Shown piece after piece: positions 1 to 5,679 of a stretch of 5,679 nucleotides of DNA. The stretch lies in contig RFOO01000083.1 in NCBI GenBank assembly GCA_009926645.1, positions 1 to 5,679 of the forward strand. The letters are read 5' to 3'. The position numbers and the translations under genes were made by a program. The stretch comes from a bacterium. Lineage in GTDB: Bacteria > Verrucomicrobiota > Verrucomicrobiia > Opitutales > UBA953. The stretch's first letter is position 1. Every line of letters begins with the position of its first letter. The notes beneath the pieces are model-generated. The model had not been told where the DNA came from. It searched no databases and was given only the letters and a program-made list of their open reading frames with translations.

Positions 1-118
1 ACTTTTCATATTTCAACTCATGCATCTCTGCCTGAGCAAGCATTTCAAGCAACTCATTATTCTCTTTAACTAGCCTTCTTAGGGCATTTCTAAACTTAAA
101 ATATCTAATCATCATCAT
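1..118 (-). CDS. Hypothetical protein, N-terminal 39 residues (cut by window edge)
   Basis: I do not recognise this protein. An open frame starts at one of three consecutive ATG codons (118-116, 115-113 or 112-110) and stays open to the left edge. It encodes MMMIRYFKFRNALRRLVKEN, then an acidic, leucine-rich stretch with LLEML and HELKYEK. The heptad-like spacing of Leu, Val and Met suggests an amphipathic helix or coiled coil. The start is well supported: AGAGGAG (plus 123-129) lies 4 bases before the first ATG and 7 before the second, so 115 is perhaps the real start. The ATG run overlaps the GAT codons and stop of the gene upstream, as in translationally coupled gene pairs. Its A+T-rich composition differs from the housekeeping genes to the right. 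Small coupled genes of this sort are common in phages and plasmids, but nothing here identifies an element. Confidence 0.55.
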   Translation of the reverse strand, partial: MMMIRYFKFRNALRRLVKENNELLEMLAQAEMHELKYEK

Positions 119-129
119 CTAACTCCTCT
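105..129 (-). promoter_or_regulatory. Shine-Dalgarno and overlapping stop/start (translational coupling site)
   Basis: Read on the minus strand, AGAGGAG (plus 129-123) is followed by TTAG and then ATGATGATGATTAG. The TAG (plus 107-105) ends the upstream acidic gene in one frame. The three ATGs in the next frame can start the downstream gene. The Shine-Dalgarno therefore sits inside the last codons of the upstream gene, and ribosomes finishing it would be placed to restart. Confidence 0.6.
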
Positions 130-266
130 GCTAGATCTTCTAGGTCTTCATCGATCATTACCTTGAACTTCTTGTAAAAGGATTTAGCCAATGATTCTAA
201 CTCCTCAATAATCCAAATTAGCTCATCTTGGGAGAAATCATTAATATGATCTAGGATGAAATCATC
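105..266 (-). CDS. Hypothetical acidic protein, C-terminal part (5' end lost at the junction)
   Basis: I do not recognise this protein. The visible end reads DDFILDHINDFSQDELIWII, then a Glu/Leu/Lys-rich helical stretch, and finishes in ELDDDD before TAG. The C-terminal 20 residues are strongly acidic. The frame stays open as far as a GTG at 389, but beyond about 270 it is simply antisense to a conserved LOG-family segment. That makes residues translated from there (RQGRRPELWL and neighbours) unlikely to be native. No ATG, GTG or TTG in a suitable place follows the junction, so the true 5' end appears to be missing. Support for it being a real gene comes from its coupled overlap with the next gene, which has a strong Shine-Dalgarno inside this gene's last codons. 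The 266 boundary is my estimate of the breakpoint, not a start codon. Confidence 0.45.
   Translation of the reverse strand, partial: DDFILDHINDFSQDELIWIIEELESLAKSFYKKFKVMIDEDLEDLAEELDDDD
255..266. repeat. 12-base near-perfect palindrome at the composition junction
   Basis: GATGA-AA-TCATC is an inverted repeat with 5-base arms and a 2-base centre. With mismatches the symmetry extends outward to CTA (251-253) and TAG (270-272). It lies where LOG-family similarity stops on the plus strand. The arms are short enough to occur by chance in A+T-rich DNA, so a role as an attachment or recombination site is only a possibility. Confidence 0.3.
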
Positions 267-270
267 TATT
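257..270. other. Breakpoint between AT-rich left segment and truncated LOG gene
   Basis: To the right, the plus-strand frame reads LEFHYFFVRKYWFLYLAK from about 275, which matches the expected core of large LOG-family proteins. To the left, that frame meets TGA at 257-259, and no plus-strand frame in 1-256 gives the glycine-rich nucleotide-binding half or the PNPYI-like segment expected before the core. Instead the minus strand carries two coupled open frames. Both genes abutting the joint lack their 5' ends. Causes I cannot separate here are illegitimate recombination, an element boundary, and misassembly. Confidence 0.6.
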
Positions 271-601
271 AGATTTAGAGTTTCATTACTTTTTCGTTCG
301 AAAATATTGGTTCCTCTATCTAGCCAAAGCTCTGGTCGCCTTCCCTGGCGGCTTCGGCACTTTTGATGAATTGTTTGAAATGCTAACACTCATTCAAACA
401 GGTAAAACGAAACGACATTTCCCTATTTTGCTCTACGGATCCGATTTTTGGCGCAAGGTTCTCGATTTCAATGTTTTCCACGAATGGGGAATGATTTCCG
501 ACGAAGACCGAGACCTCTACCATCACGTCGATAGCGTGACTGAGGCACGTGACCACCTCATTCAAATTATCACCGAGAAATACCTTAAACACGACGACTA
601 A
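260..601 (+). CDS. LOG family protein (lysine decarboxylase-like), C-terminal half, 5'-truncated
   Basis: Large LOG-family (TIGR00730-like) protein. Characterised LOG enzymes are cytokinin riboside 5'-monophosphate phosphoribohydrolases that release a base from a nucleotide; the substrate of bacterial relatives is often unknown. The 113 visible codons, read in phase back to the TGA at 257, include EFHYFFVRKYWF with the RK pair (Arg codon at 299), then PGGFGTFDELFE (344 onward, Glu codon at 368). These correspond to the Arg and the PGGxGTxxE Glu of the LOG active site. LTLIQTGK, PILLYGSDFW and a C-terminal helix with TEARDHLIQI follow. The N-terminal Rossmann half with its glycine-rich nucleotide-binding loop is missing, so this copy should be inactive if the DNA is correctly joined. 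A TTG at 371 is a nominal start but falls inside the PGGFGTFDEL motif, so it is not credible as a native start. The CPBP gene follows after 23 bases. It may be a pseudogene or an assembly-truncated intact gene. Confidence 0.85.
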   Translation, partial: NHLLDLEFHYFFVRKYWFLYLAKALVAFPGGFGTFDELFEMLTLIQTGKTKRHFPILLYGSDFWRKVLDFNVFHEWGMISDEDRDLYHHVDSVTEARDHLIQIITEKYLKHDD

Positions 602-624
602 TCCGTTGAGGACATTCAGTCATC

Positions 625-1203
625 ATGTCATTTGCCACCCTCCAACCATTTCTCTATTTTTTATTAGGAGCGGTTGTCCTCATTGCTTGGGCTAAGGAAG
701 TTCAACAACGAAAAATCAAAGCTTCCGCAGAAGGCTTTTGGCCTGGAACAACCTCTAGTTCATTGGCTTCAGTTCTCCTTTCCGTCAGTGGCATCCTTCT
801 CATAACCCTTGCCGAAAGTTGCGTCGAAATTCGCTACCATGTGGCTCACGAGCAGACGAGTTTAGCAGCCATTGCATTATTATCGTTACTCGGTGCAGCA
901 GTCGTTGAAGAAATTGTTTTTCGTGGCTTCGTCGCACCAGCCCACCTCACGGGTCTTAAATTGCTGATGGTCGTTCTGATTGGGTCTGCCGTCTTCGCTC
1001 TCTTTCACGGGTTTAACCTTTCAACAACCCAAGGAAAAATCAGTTTCATTTTCGCTTTTTTGACTTCGGTTTGGCTCTATTTCGCCCGCTTTAATCCACT
1101 GAATTCACAACGCTCACTTCTACCCAGTTTAGTGGGTCACTGCGTTCGGAATCTCGCTGTCTTTGGCATTAAATGGGCTCAAGGTTTTATCACTTTCCAC
1201 TAA
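625..1203 (+). CDS. CPBP family intramembrane glutamic-type endopeptidase (Abi/CAAX protease-like)
   Basis: A 192-residue hydrophobic protein of the CPBP (CAAX protease and bacteriocin-processing, Abi) family: membrane proteases related to eukaryotic Rce1, in bacteria sometimes linked to bacteriocin immunity or protein maturation, with unknown substrates in most cases. The family motifs appear in order: EEIVFR (Glu95, Glu96, Arg100), FALFH (Phe124, His128) and HCVRN (His172, Asn176), which together form the active site within the membrane. Likely membrane segments are at residues 8-23, 47-63, 79-94, 111-128, 139-154 and 168-186; the count is from hydrophobicity by eye. The length is near the lower end for the family. 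The ATG at 625 is preceded by TTGAGGA (606-612) at a somewhat long spacing of 12 bases. It sits between the LOG remnant and tsaE in a tight same-strand cluster, and its stop overlaps the tsaE start. The substrate cannot be told from sequence. Confidence 0.88.
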   Translation: MSFATLQPFLYFLLGAVVLIAWAKEVQQRKIKASAEGFWPGTTSSSLASVLLSVSGILLITLAESCVEIRYHVAHEQTSLAAIALLSLLGAAVVEEIVFRGFVAPAHLTGLKLLMVVLIGSAVFALFHGFNLSTTQGKISFIFAFLTSVWLYFARFNPLNSQRSLLPSLVGHCVRNLAVFGIKWAQGFITFH

Positions 1204-1655
1204 TGGGCATGAAAGAGGATAGACTATTCAGCCAATGGGAAACAGGGATCGTTACCCATTCAGCCAAAGAAACAGAAGCTGTCGCAGCGACTTTTGCCCA
1301 AAGCTTGCCACCAGACCTGATTTTAACCCTCGCAGGCGATTTGGGAGTTGGAAAAACAACTTTTGTTCGTGGTTTGGCTCGTGGCCTAGGCATTGAAGAG
1401 GACATTACCAGCCCCTCCTTCGCCCTCCTTCATGTGTACCAAGGAAAGCGACAACTACTCCACATCGATGCCTATCGTTTAAAACAATCCTCAAGTTTTG
1501 ATGATTTAATGGTTTGGGATATCGCTCAATCACCTTGGAACATGGTTATCGAATGGCCTGAAAGAGTCGCCGATCGCCTCCCCGCAGATCACTGGAAAAT
1601 GAAAGCGACCATCCTTGCCGATGGTAGCCATCGTTTCACACTGACTCGACCCTAA
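1203..1655 (+). CDS. tsaE: tRNA threonylcarbamoyladenosine biosynthesis ATPase TsaE
   Basis: TsaE (YjeE) is the small cytoplasmic P-loop ATPase that works with TsaB and TsaD to transfer the threonylcarbamoyl group to A37 of tRNAs reading ANN codons. This 150-residue protein shows the Walker A motif GDLGVGKT (45-52), the TSPSF segment (69-73), HIDAYR (87-92) and EWPER (117-121), all family hallmarks in the usual order. Length is normal (about 150). I chose the ATG at 1203 because it overlaps the CPBP stop as TAATG, a typical coupling arrangement. An in-frame ATG at 1173 would lie inside the CPBP gene and add ten residues of poor character, and an ATG at 1209 is also possible. None has a convincing Shine-Dalgarno, so translation probably depends on coupling. 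The gene ends three bases before the convergent typA stop. tsaB and tsaD are not in the window. Confidence 0.95.
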   Translation: MGMKEDRLFSQWETGIVTHSAKETEAVAATFAQSLPPDLILTLAGDLGVGKTTFVRGLARGLGIEEDITSPSFALLHVYQGKRQLLHIDAYRLKQSSSFDDLMVWDIAQSPWNMVIEWPERVADRLPADHWKMKATILADGSHRFTLTRP

Positions 1656-1658
1656 GGA

Positions 1659-3563
1659 TTACTTATCAAAACGCTTACGCTCGTTCTCCGTCAAATAGCG
1701 TTTACGGATGCGAATAAAGTTGGGAGTTACTTCAACCAGTTCGTCCGACTCGATGTATTCCAAACAAGCCTCGAGAGACATCTGTCGAGCAGGCTTAATC
1801 TTGGCCAAATCATCCGAACCCGCCGCCCGCACATTGGTCAGTTTTTTATTAATCACTAAATTAATGATTAAATCATTATCCTTACAGTGTTCGCCCACAA
1901 CCTGGCCTTCGTAAATCTCATCGCCAGGTTTAACAAAGAAATCACCGCGATCGTAGAGACGATCCAGTGAGTAGGCGGTCACTTGACCCAAATCGCCAGA
2001 AATCATAACACCTGAAGCGCGTCGTGGAGCCTCGCCCTTAACTGGCTCGTAACCCAACAAATTGTGATACATGACCGCTTCTCCGCGTGTGGTGGTTAAC
2101 ATCAAAGTACGCAGGCCAAAGAGAGAACGCGAAGGAATCTTAAACTCCATATGAATCCATCCACTCGTGCCTGCTTTGGCGTCCATTGAACGCAATTCAC
2201 CACGACGACTGAGCACCAAAGCCATCACGTCACTTTGTGAAGCCTCGGGACAATCCACAGCTAATGTTTCAACAGGCTCACATTCAACACCGTCGATGTT
2301 CTTCAAGATAACCTGAGGTTTGCCGACCGAGAGTTCATACCCTTCTCGGCGCATCGTTTCAATTAACACACCGAGGTGCATTAAACCGCGTCCAGAAACC
2401 TGGAAAGCTTCAGCACCAGGCTCACGTTCGACACGAAGAGCTACATTCTTTTCAAGCTCTTTTGCTAAACGTTCACCGACTTGTCGGCTGGTAACAAACT
2501 TGCCGTCACGACCAGCAAAAGGAGAATCGTTAACCCGGAAAGCCATCGTTACCGTTGGCTCGTCCACCTTCACGGGAGGCATGGGACGAGGATTTTCGAT
2601 ATCGGTAATCGTTGCACCAATTTCAACATGCTCTAAGCCGATCACTGCGCAGATGTCTCCCGCGGAAACCTCTTCAGCTTTAATGCGACCAAGCGCCTCA
2701 AAGACTTCAACTTCGAGTGTACGTTGTTTAAATTGCTCCCCTGCGCGATTAATTAACATCACTGGCATCGAAGGACGAATCCGGCCAGCCGTGACACGTC
2801 CAACGGCAATACGACCCACATAGTCACTATATAGAATCGCTGTGACCATGATTTGCAGAGGATTGGCTAAGGCCTCTTCGCGACTCTTAAATCCTGCAGC
2901 TGCACCGCGCGAAGAACCTTCAGCATAGGGCTCAGGAATATGATCTACGATGGCATAAAAAAGTTCGAGCAAGTCTTTCGGTCTTTTACCTTCTTCGGTT
3001 TTTGCTCGGTCGACTGTCGCCCAACCTTCTCGACCCGAAGCATACACCACAGGGAAATCGAGTGCCGACTCAGGTGCATCCAAGGCCACTAACAAATCGA
3101 AAACTTCATTAACAACGGCATCAGGACGTGCGGAGGGCTTATCGATTTTGTTAATGACAACAATCGGCTTCAGACCCAAAGCGAGTGCCTTGGAAAGAAC
3201 GAAGCGTGTTTGAGGCATGGGACCCTCAAACGAATCCACCACGAGTAAACAGCCATCAGCCATATTGAGAACGCGTTCTACCTCACCGCCAAAGTCAGCG
3301 TGGCCAGGCGTATCAATTAAATTAATTTTGTACTCCTCTTTGTTGCGGGGATCCGTCCAGCGAATCGCACAATTCTTTGCCGTGATGGTAATTCCACGTT
3401 CACGCTCGAGATCGCCCGAATCCATAATGAGCCCGTGTTGCCCCCCCGCCAATTTATCGAGGTCTTCGGTGCGGAACATTCCAGACTGGTAGAGAAGTCG
3501 GTCCGTTAAAGTGGTTTTGCCATGGTCGACGTGGGCAATGACTGCGATGTTGCGTAATTTCAT
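1659..3563 (-). CDS. typA: Translational GTPase TypA/BipA
   Basis: TypA/BipA is a ribosome-associated GTPase of the EF-G/LepA class, linked to 50S subunit assembly, stress and low-temperature growth. The 634-residue protein carries all G motifs: AHVDHGKTT (10-18), RGIT (56-59), DTPGH (84-88), NKID (138-141) and ASG (175-177). Then come a beta-barrel domain II (about 235-325), EF-G-like domains III and V (about 335-420 with RVNDSPFAG at 343; 427-510), and the TypA-specific C-terminal domain (about 510-634) containing DLGQVTAYSL, INKKLTN and YLTENERKR. It is about 27 residues longer than E. coli BipA (about 607). The extra length is in loops near residues 30-45, 71-78, 185-197 and 215-232. The start follows a weak TAAGG element about nine bases upstream. 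It lies 74 bases downstream of the M3 peptidase gene on the same strand and converges with tsaE. No truncation or lost catalytic residue is seen; His14 of the VDHGK loop is present. Confidence 0.97.
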   Translation of the reverse strand: MKLRNIAVIAHVDHGKTTLTDRLLYQSGMFRTEDLDKLAGGQHGLIMDSGDLERERGITITAKNCAIRWTDPRNKEEYKINLIDTPGHADFGGEVERVLNMADGCLLVVDSFEGPMPQTRFVLSKALALGLKPIVVINKIDKPSARPDAVVNEVFDLLVALDAPESALDFPVVYASGREGWATVDRAKTEEGKRPKDLLELFYAIVDHIPEPYAEGSSRGAAAGFKSREEALANPLQIMVTAILYSDYVGRIAVGRVTAGRIRPSMPVMLINRAGEQFKQRTLEVEVFEALGRIKAEEVSAGDICAVIGLEHVEIGATITDIENPRPMPPVKVDEPTVTMAFRVNDSPFAGRDGKFVTSRQVGERLAKELEKNVALRVEREPGAEAFQVSGRGLMHLGVLIETMRREGYELSVGKPQVILKNIDGVECEPVETLAVDCPEASQSDVMALVLSRRGELRSMDAKAGTSGWIHMEFKIPSRSLFGLRTLMLTTTRGEAVMYHNLLGYEPVKGEAPRRASGVMISGDLGQVTAYSLDRLYDRGDFFVKPGDEIYEGQVVGEHCKDNDLIINLVINKKLTNVRAAGSDDLAKIKPARQMSLEACLEYIESDELVEVTPNFIRIRKRYLTENERKRFDK

Positions 3564-3585
3564 CTGTAAAGGCCTTACGCATAGG

Positions 3586-3608
3586 AAAAAGCCCTTCCCT
3601 GCAAGGGG
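3586..3608 (-). terminator. Weak terminator-like hairpin between the M3 peptidase gene and typA
   Basis: On the minus strand, CCCTT (plus 3607-3603) can pair with AAGGG (plus 3596-3592) around the 6-base loop GCAGGG, and is followed by CTTTTT (plus 3591-3586). The 5-bp stem with three G-C pairs and a run of five T is weak for an intrinsic terminator. It could partly separate typA from the gene upstream, or attenuate read-through. The alternative is chance pairing. Confidence 0.35.
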
Positions 3609-3621
3609 AATTAACGACTAA

Positions 3622-3644
3622 AGCTTGGAAATAGTCCTTAAGCT
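3622..3644 (-). repeat. Inverted repeat spanning the stop codon of the M3 peptidase gene
   Basis: AGCTT (3622-3626) and AAGCT (3640-3644) form outer arms, and GGA (3627-3629) pairs with TCC (3635-3637) inside, with a 2-base bulge and a 5-base loop. No T-run follows directly on the minus strand, so it would more likely protect the transcript's 3' end than terminate it. It is short and A+T-rich, and its role is uncertain. Confidence 0.25.
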
Positions 3645-5679
3645 AAGCCATCGCGCACTAAAACCGCCTCAGGATCGAGGTCGCGACCCATAAAATCATG
3701 GAAAAGTTTCTCGGCTGGCTCGGAATTGCCCTTTGCGAGGACCTTCTCTCGTAATTCGCGACCTACTCGAGGATTTAAGACCCCCTCTTTGAGAAAACGC
3801 GTAAAGGCATCCGCCTCCAAGGCCTCGGCCCATTTGTAAGAATAATAGCCAGCAGCATACCCTGTCGCATCGGCAAAAAGGTGAGTAAATCGACGCGCCA
3901 TGGAAGGGAGACGACGACTCGTGCGAACCTGCCAATCAGCCATGGCTTCATTCCAATGATTGTCCAAGTCCACCTCTTTGAGCTCATTGGCTCGAATGTG
4001 TAAATCGAGGTCTAACTTCGAGAAACACAATTGCCGCATACAAGCGGTAGCGGCACGGAAAGTAGACGCAGCATCGAGTTGATGCAAAAGCGTAGAAGGT
4101 AAAGGTTCTCCCGTTTGATGATGACGGGCAAAAAGGGCTAAGGACTCCTCCTCCCAACACCAATTCTCTAAAATTTGTGAAGGTAGTTCGACGAAATCCC
4201 AAGCGACGCGGACTCCGGAAAGAGATTCAATTTCAACTTCAGAGAGGAGATGATGGAGTAAATGTCCAAACTCATGGAAAATCGTGGTAACTTCATCATG
4301 CGTCAATAAAGCCTGTTGCTGATTAACGGGAGGCGTAAAATTACCGCACATCAAACCTAGGTGGGGAGCAAACGATCCATCAGAACGAGGTCCACCGGTT
4401 CGTAAAAAATTCATCCAAGCACCACCGCGCTTCGATTCACGGGGAAACCAATCCGTATAAAAAGATCCTAAATGACGAGAGCCGTCACGAATTTCGTAAA
4501 ACCTTACCTCGGGATGCCAAACCATGACAGGTTCAGCTTCGACTCGCGGTTCAGCGGCTCGTGTGACGGTTCTTTTACCATCGGCATCAATGAAAACTGT
4601 ATCGCGAGCGACGACTTGAATGCCAAAGAGATTTCCAAACAAAGAAAACATACCCGAGATAACCCCATCAATCGGGAACCAAGGACGAAGAGCCTCGTCA
4701 TCAAAACCATGTTGTTCTTTACGCATTTTCTCTGCGTAAAAACCAAACTCCCACGGGTGAAGGATTCGTACGGAATCCTTTTCACAAGTCGCACGGAAGT
4801 TTTCCAATTCGACCACCTCTTTCTCAAATTGCGGACGAATACGCTTAGCCATATCTTCGATAAAGGCTAAGGCTTTTTCCCCTCGACGAGCCATGCGTCG
4901 GGCCGTCGTAAAATCCGCAAAATGATTTTTCCCAAGCAAACGAGCTTTCTCATCGCGCAAAGCAAGGATCGAAGAAACCAAAGCTGTATTATCCCAGGGC
5001 TCACGTAAGCCCACCTGGGTTAAGGCCTCCCAACACTGCTGACGCAACGAAGCATCCTCGACATATTGCAAAACGGGGAAAACAGAGGGTTGGTGTAAGG
5101 TAAAACGCCAAGCTTCTGGGCGACCTTTAGCCTGGGCGGATTGCCTCGCGGCGGCCAAAGCACTCGCCGGCAATCCAGCTAATCGTTTTTCATCCTCAAC
5201 GAACAATTCCCAAGCATTCGTGGAATCTAAAACATTCTCAGAGTACTTTTGGGTTTTCTCGGCCAATTGTGCATTCACCTCGGCCAAGCGTTGTTTTTGC
5301 ACAGGGGGTAAATCCGCTCCATTCTCCTCAAAATCAGCCAAGGTTTCTTCTAAAAAACGGCGGCGGACACCCGCGAGAGATTGAGCCTCAGCCGTGCGCG
5401 CATAAGCTTTAAAAATTTTCCAAATTTCTGGATCGAGCGTAAGCGAGGTGTAAAAGGCAGTCACCTCTGGTAACAATTCATTATAAACCTTTCGTAGTTC
5501 GGGAGAGTTTAACACCGAATCTAAGTGACCCACTAAACCCCAAGCACGAGAAAGTTCACGTGTACTATTTTCAAAACCTAAGAGGACATTCTCGTAGGTT
5601 AATTCCTTTGGCGAAAGAGCTTTAAAAGCAGCGATATTTTTCTGAGCCTGGCTAAGGGCCAGACGAATATCGGGCTCAA
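3638..5679 (-). CDS. prlC: M3 family oligopeptidase A (PrlC/OpdA-like), N-terminus cut by window edge
   Basis: A zinc metallopeptidase of family M3, closest in layout to E. coli oligopeptidase A, a cytoplasmic enzyme that degrades short peptides and cleaved signal peptides. The frame runs without a break from the right edge, giving 679 visible residues; the first codons read EPDIRLALSQAQKNIAAF. The nominal GTG start at 5533 is internal, because the 48 residues before it fit the family's helical N-terminal region and E. coli OpdA has comparable sequence before its SHLNSVKNSPELR. The zinc site is intact: HEFGH at visible residues 468-472, and the third ligand Glu497 in VELPSQ, 25 residues after the second His. 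ENWCWE and GYAAGYYSYKWAEALEADAF near the C-terminus are also typical of the family. Roughly 30 N-terminal residues are missing, by comparison with E. coli. An extra stretch of about 20 residues, rich in charged residues, precedes VMVWHPEVRFYE. typA follows on the same strand after 74 bases. Confidence 0.94.
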   Translation of the reverse strand, partial: EPDIRLALSQAQKNIAAFKALSPKELTYENVLLGFENSTRELSRAWGLVGHLDSVLNSPELRKVYNELLPEVTAFYTSLTLDPEIWKIFKAYARTAEAQSLAGVRRRFLEETLADFEENGADLPPVQKQRLAEVNAQLAEKTQKYSENVLDSTNAWELFVEDEKRLAGLPASALAAARQSAQAKGRPEAWRFTLHQPSVFPVLQYVEDASLRQQCWEALTQVGLREPWDNTALVSSILALRDEKARLLGKNHFADFTTARRMARRGEKALAFIEDMAKRIRPQFEKEVVELENFRATCEKDSVRILHPWEFGFYAEKMRKEQHGFDDEALRPWFPIDGVISGMFSLFGNLFGIQVVARDTVFIDADGKRTVTRAAEPRVEAEPVMVWHPEVRFYEIRDGSRHLGSFYTDWFPRESKRGGAWMNFLRTGGPRSDGSFAPHLGLMCGNFTPPVNQQQALLTHDEVTTIFHEFGHLLHHLLSEVEIESLSGVRVAWDFVELPSQILENWCWEEESLALFARHHQTGEPLPSTLLHQLDAASTFRAATACMRQLCFSKLDLDLHIRANELKEVDLDNHWNEAMADWQVRTSRRLPSMARRFTHLFADATGYAAGYYSYKWAEALEADAFTRFLKEGVLNPRVGRELREKVLAKGNSEPAEKLFHDFMGRDLDPEAVLVRDGLA

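Noticed and set aside
267..389. Extension of the acidic minus-strand gene to a GTG at 389.
   Set aside because: This stretch is antisense to highly conserved LOG codons. Its translation (for example CRSRQGRRPELW) has the look of a shadow frame and no Shine-Dalgarno marks the GTG.
371..601. A complete 76-residue gene starting at TTG 371.
   Set aside because: The TTG is the Leu codon inside the PGGFGTFDELFE motif, and conserved LOG sequence continues in frame upstream to about 270. This is a truncated larger gene, not a small complete one.
1127..1141. A 15-base exact inverted repeat, GTTTAGTGGGTCACT, shared with the complement of 5524-5538.
   Set aside because: Both copies encode LVGH within conserved, unrelated proteins (CPBP and M3), so coincidence is the simplest explanation. 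There are no associated ends or duplications.
1653..1661. A possible bidirectional terminator between tsaE and typA.
   Set aside because: The stops are only three bases apart, and I see no stem-loop with T-run around them. Any terminator would have to lie within the opposing coding region.
2320..2823. A 167-residue open frame on the plus strand inside typA.
   Set aside because: It is exactly antisense to a strongly conserved TypA region, and its Ser/Thr/Arg/Pro-rich translation is typical of a complementary-strand shadow. No ribosome binding site was seen.
4472..4870. A 132-residue plus-strand frame and a 107-residue minus-strand frame inside the M3 peptidase gene.
   Set aside because: Both overlap the intact, conserved peptidase frame and show no recognisable motif, so they are shadows.
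5531..5533. GTG at 5533 as the peptidase start.
   Set aside because: The frame continues unbroken for 48 more family-like residues to the window edge, so the real start lies outside.

Overview
This 5.7 kb window looks like an ordinary bacterial housekeeping region, with a foreign-looking AT-rich stretch of about 260 bases at its left edge. The protein style hints at the Verrucomicrobiota or the wider PVC group: the LOG-family segment reads EFHYFFVRKYWF before PGGFGT, and the TypA homologue carries LAGGQHGLIMDSGDLERERG. This is recognition from memory, not a search, so the phylum is tentative. No rRNA, tRNA, CRISPR array, transposase or integrase is visible.

Layout. Positions 1 to about 265 (roughly 34% G+C by hand count) hold the end of one small acidic gene and the start of another. 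Both are on the minus strand and they overlap at a coupled stop/start with a strong Shine-Dalgarno. Around 257-270 the sequence switches abruptly to the middle of a LOG-family (lysine decarboxylase-like) gene on the plus strand, whose 5' half is absent. From there three plus-strand genes are packed tightly: the LOG remnant (to 601), a CPBP-type intramembrane protease (625-1203), and tsaE (1203-1655), the ATPase of the tRNA t6A synthesis complex. tsaE starts one base inside the CPBP stop (TAATG). Three bases later the convergent typA/bipA gene ends. typA (1659-3563, minus) is preceded by a 74-base gap with a weak terminator-like hairpin, then by an M3-family oligopeptidase A gene (3638 to beyond 5679, minus), which is cut by the right edge.

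How the genes fit together. tsaE supports decoding of ANN codons through t6A37. TypA is a ribosome-associated translational GTPase. Oligopeptidase A degrades peptides in the cytoplasm. The CPBP protease and LOG protein are common genomic companions without a fixed role. I see no convincing new biological system. The most noteworthy signal is the left junction, where two genes on opposite strands both lose their 5' ends at the same point. That pattern fits an illegitimate recombination joint or an assembly chimera better than a clean insertion.
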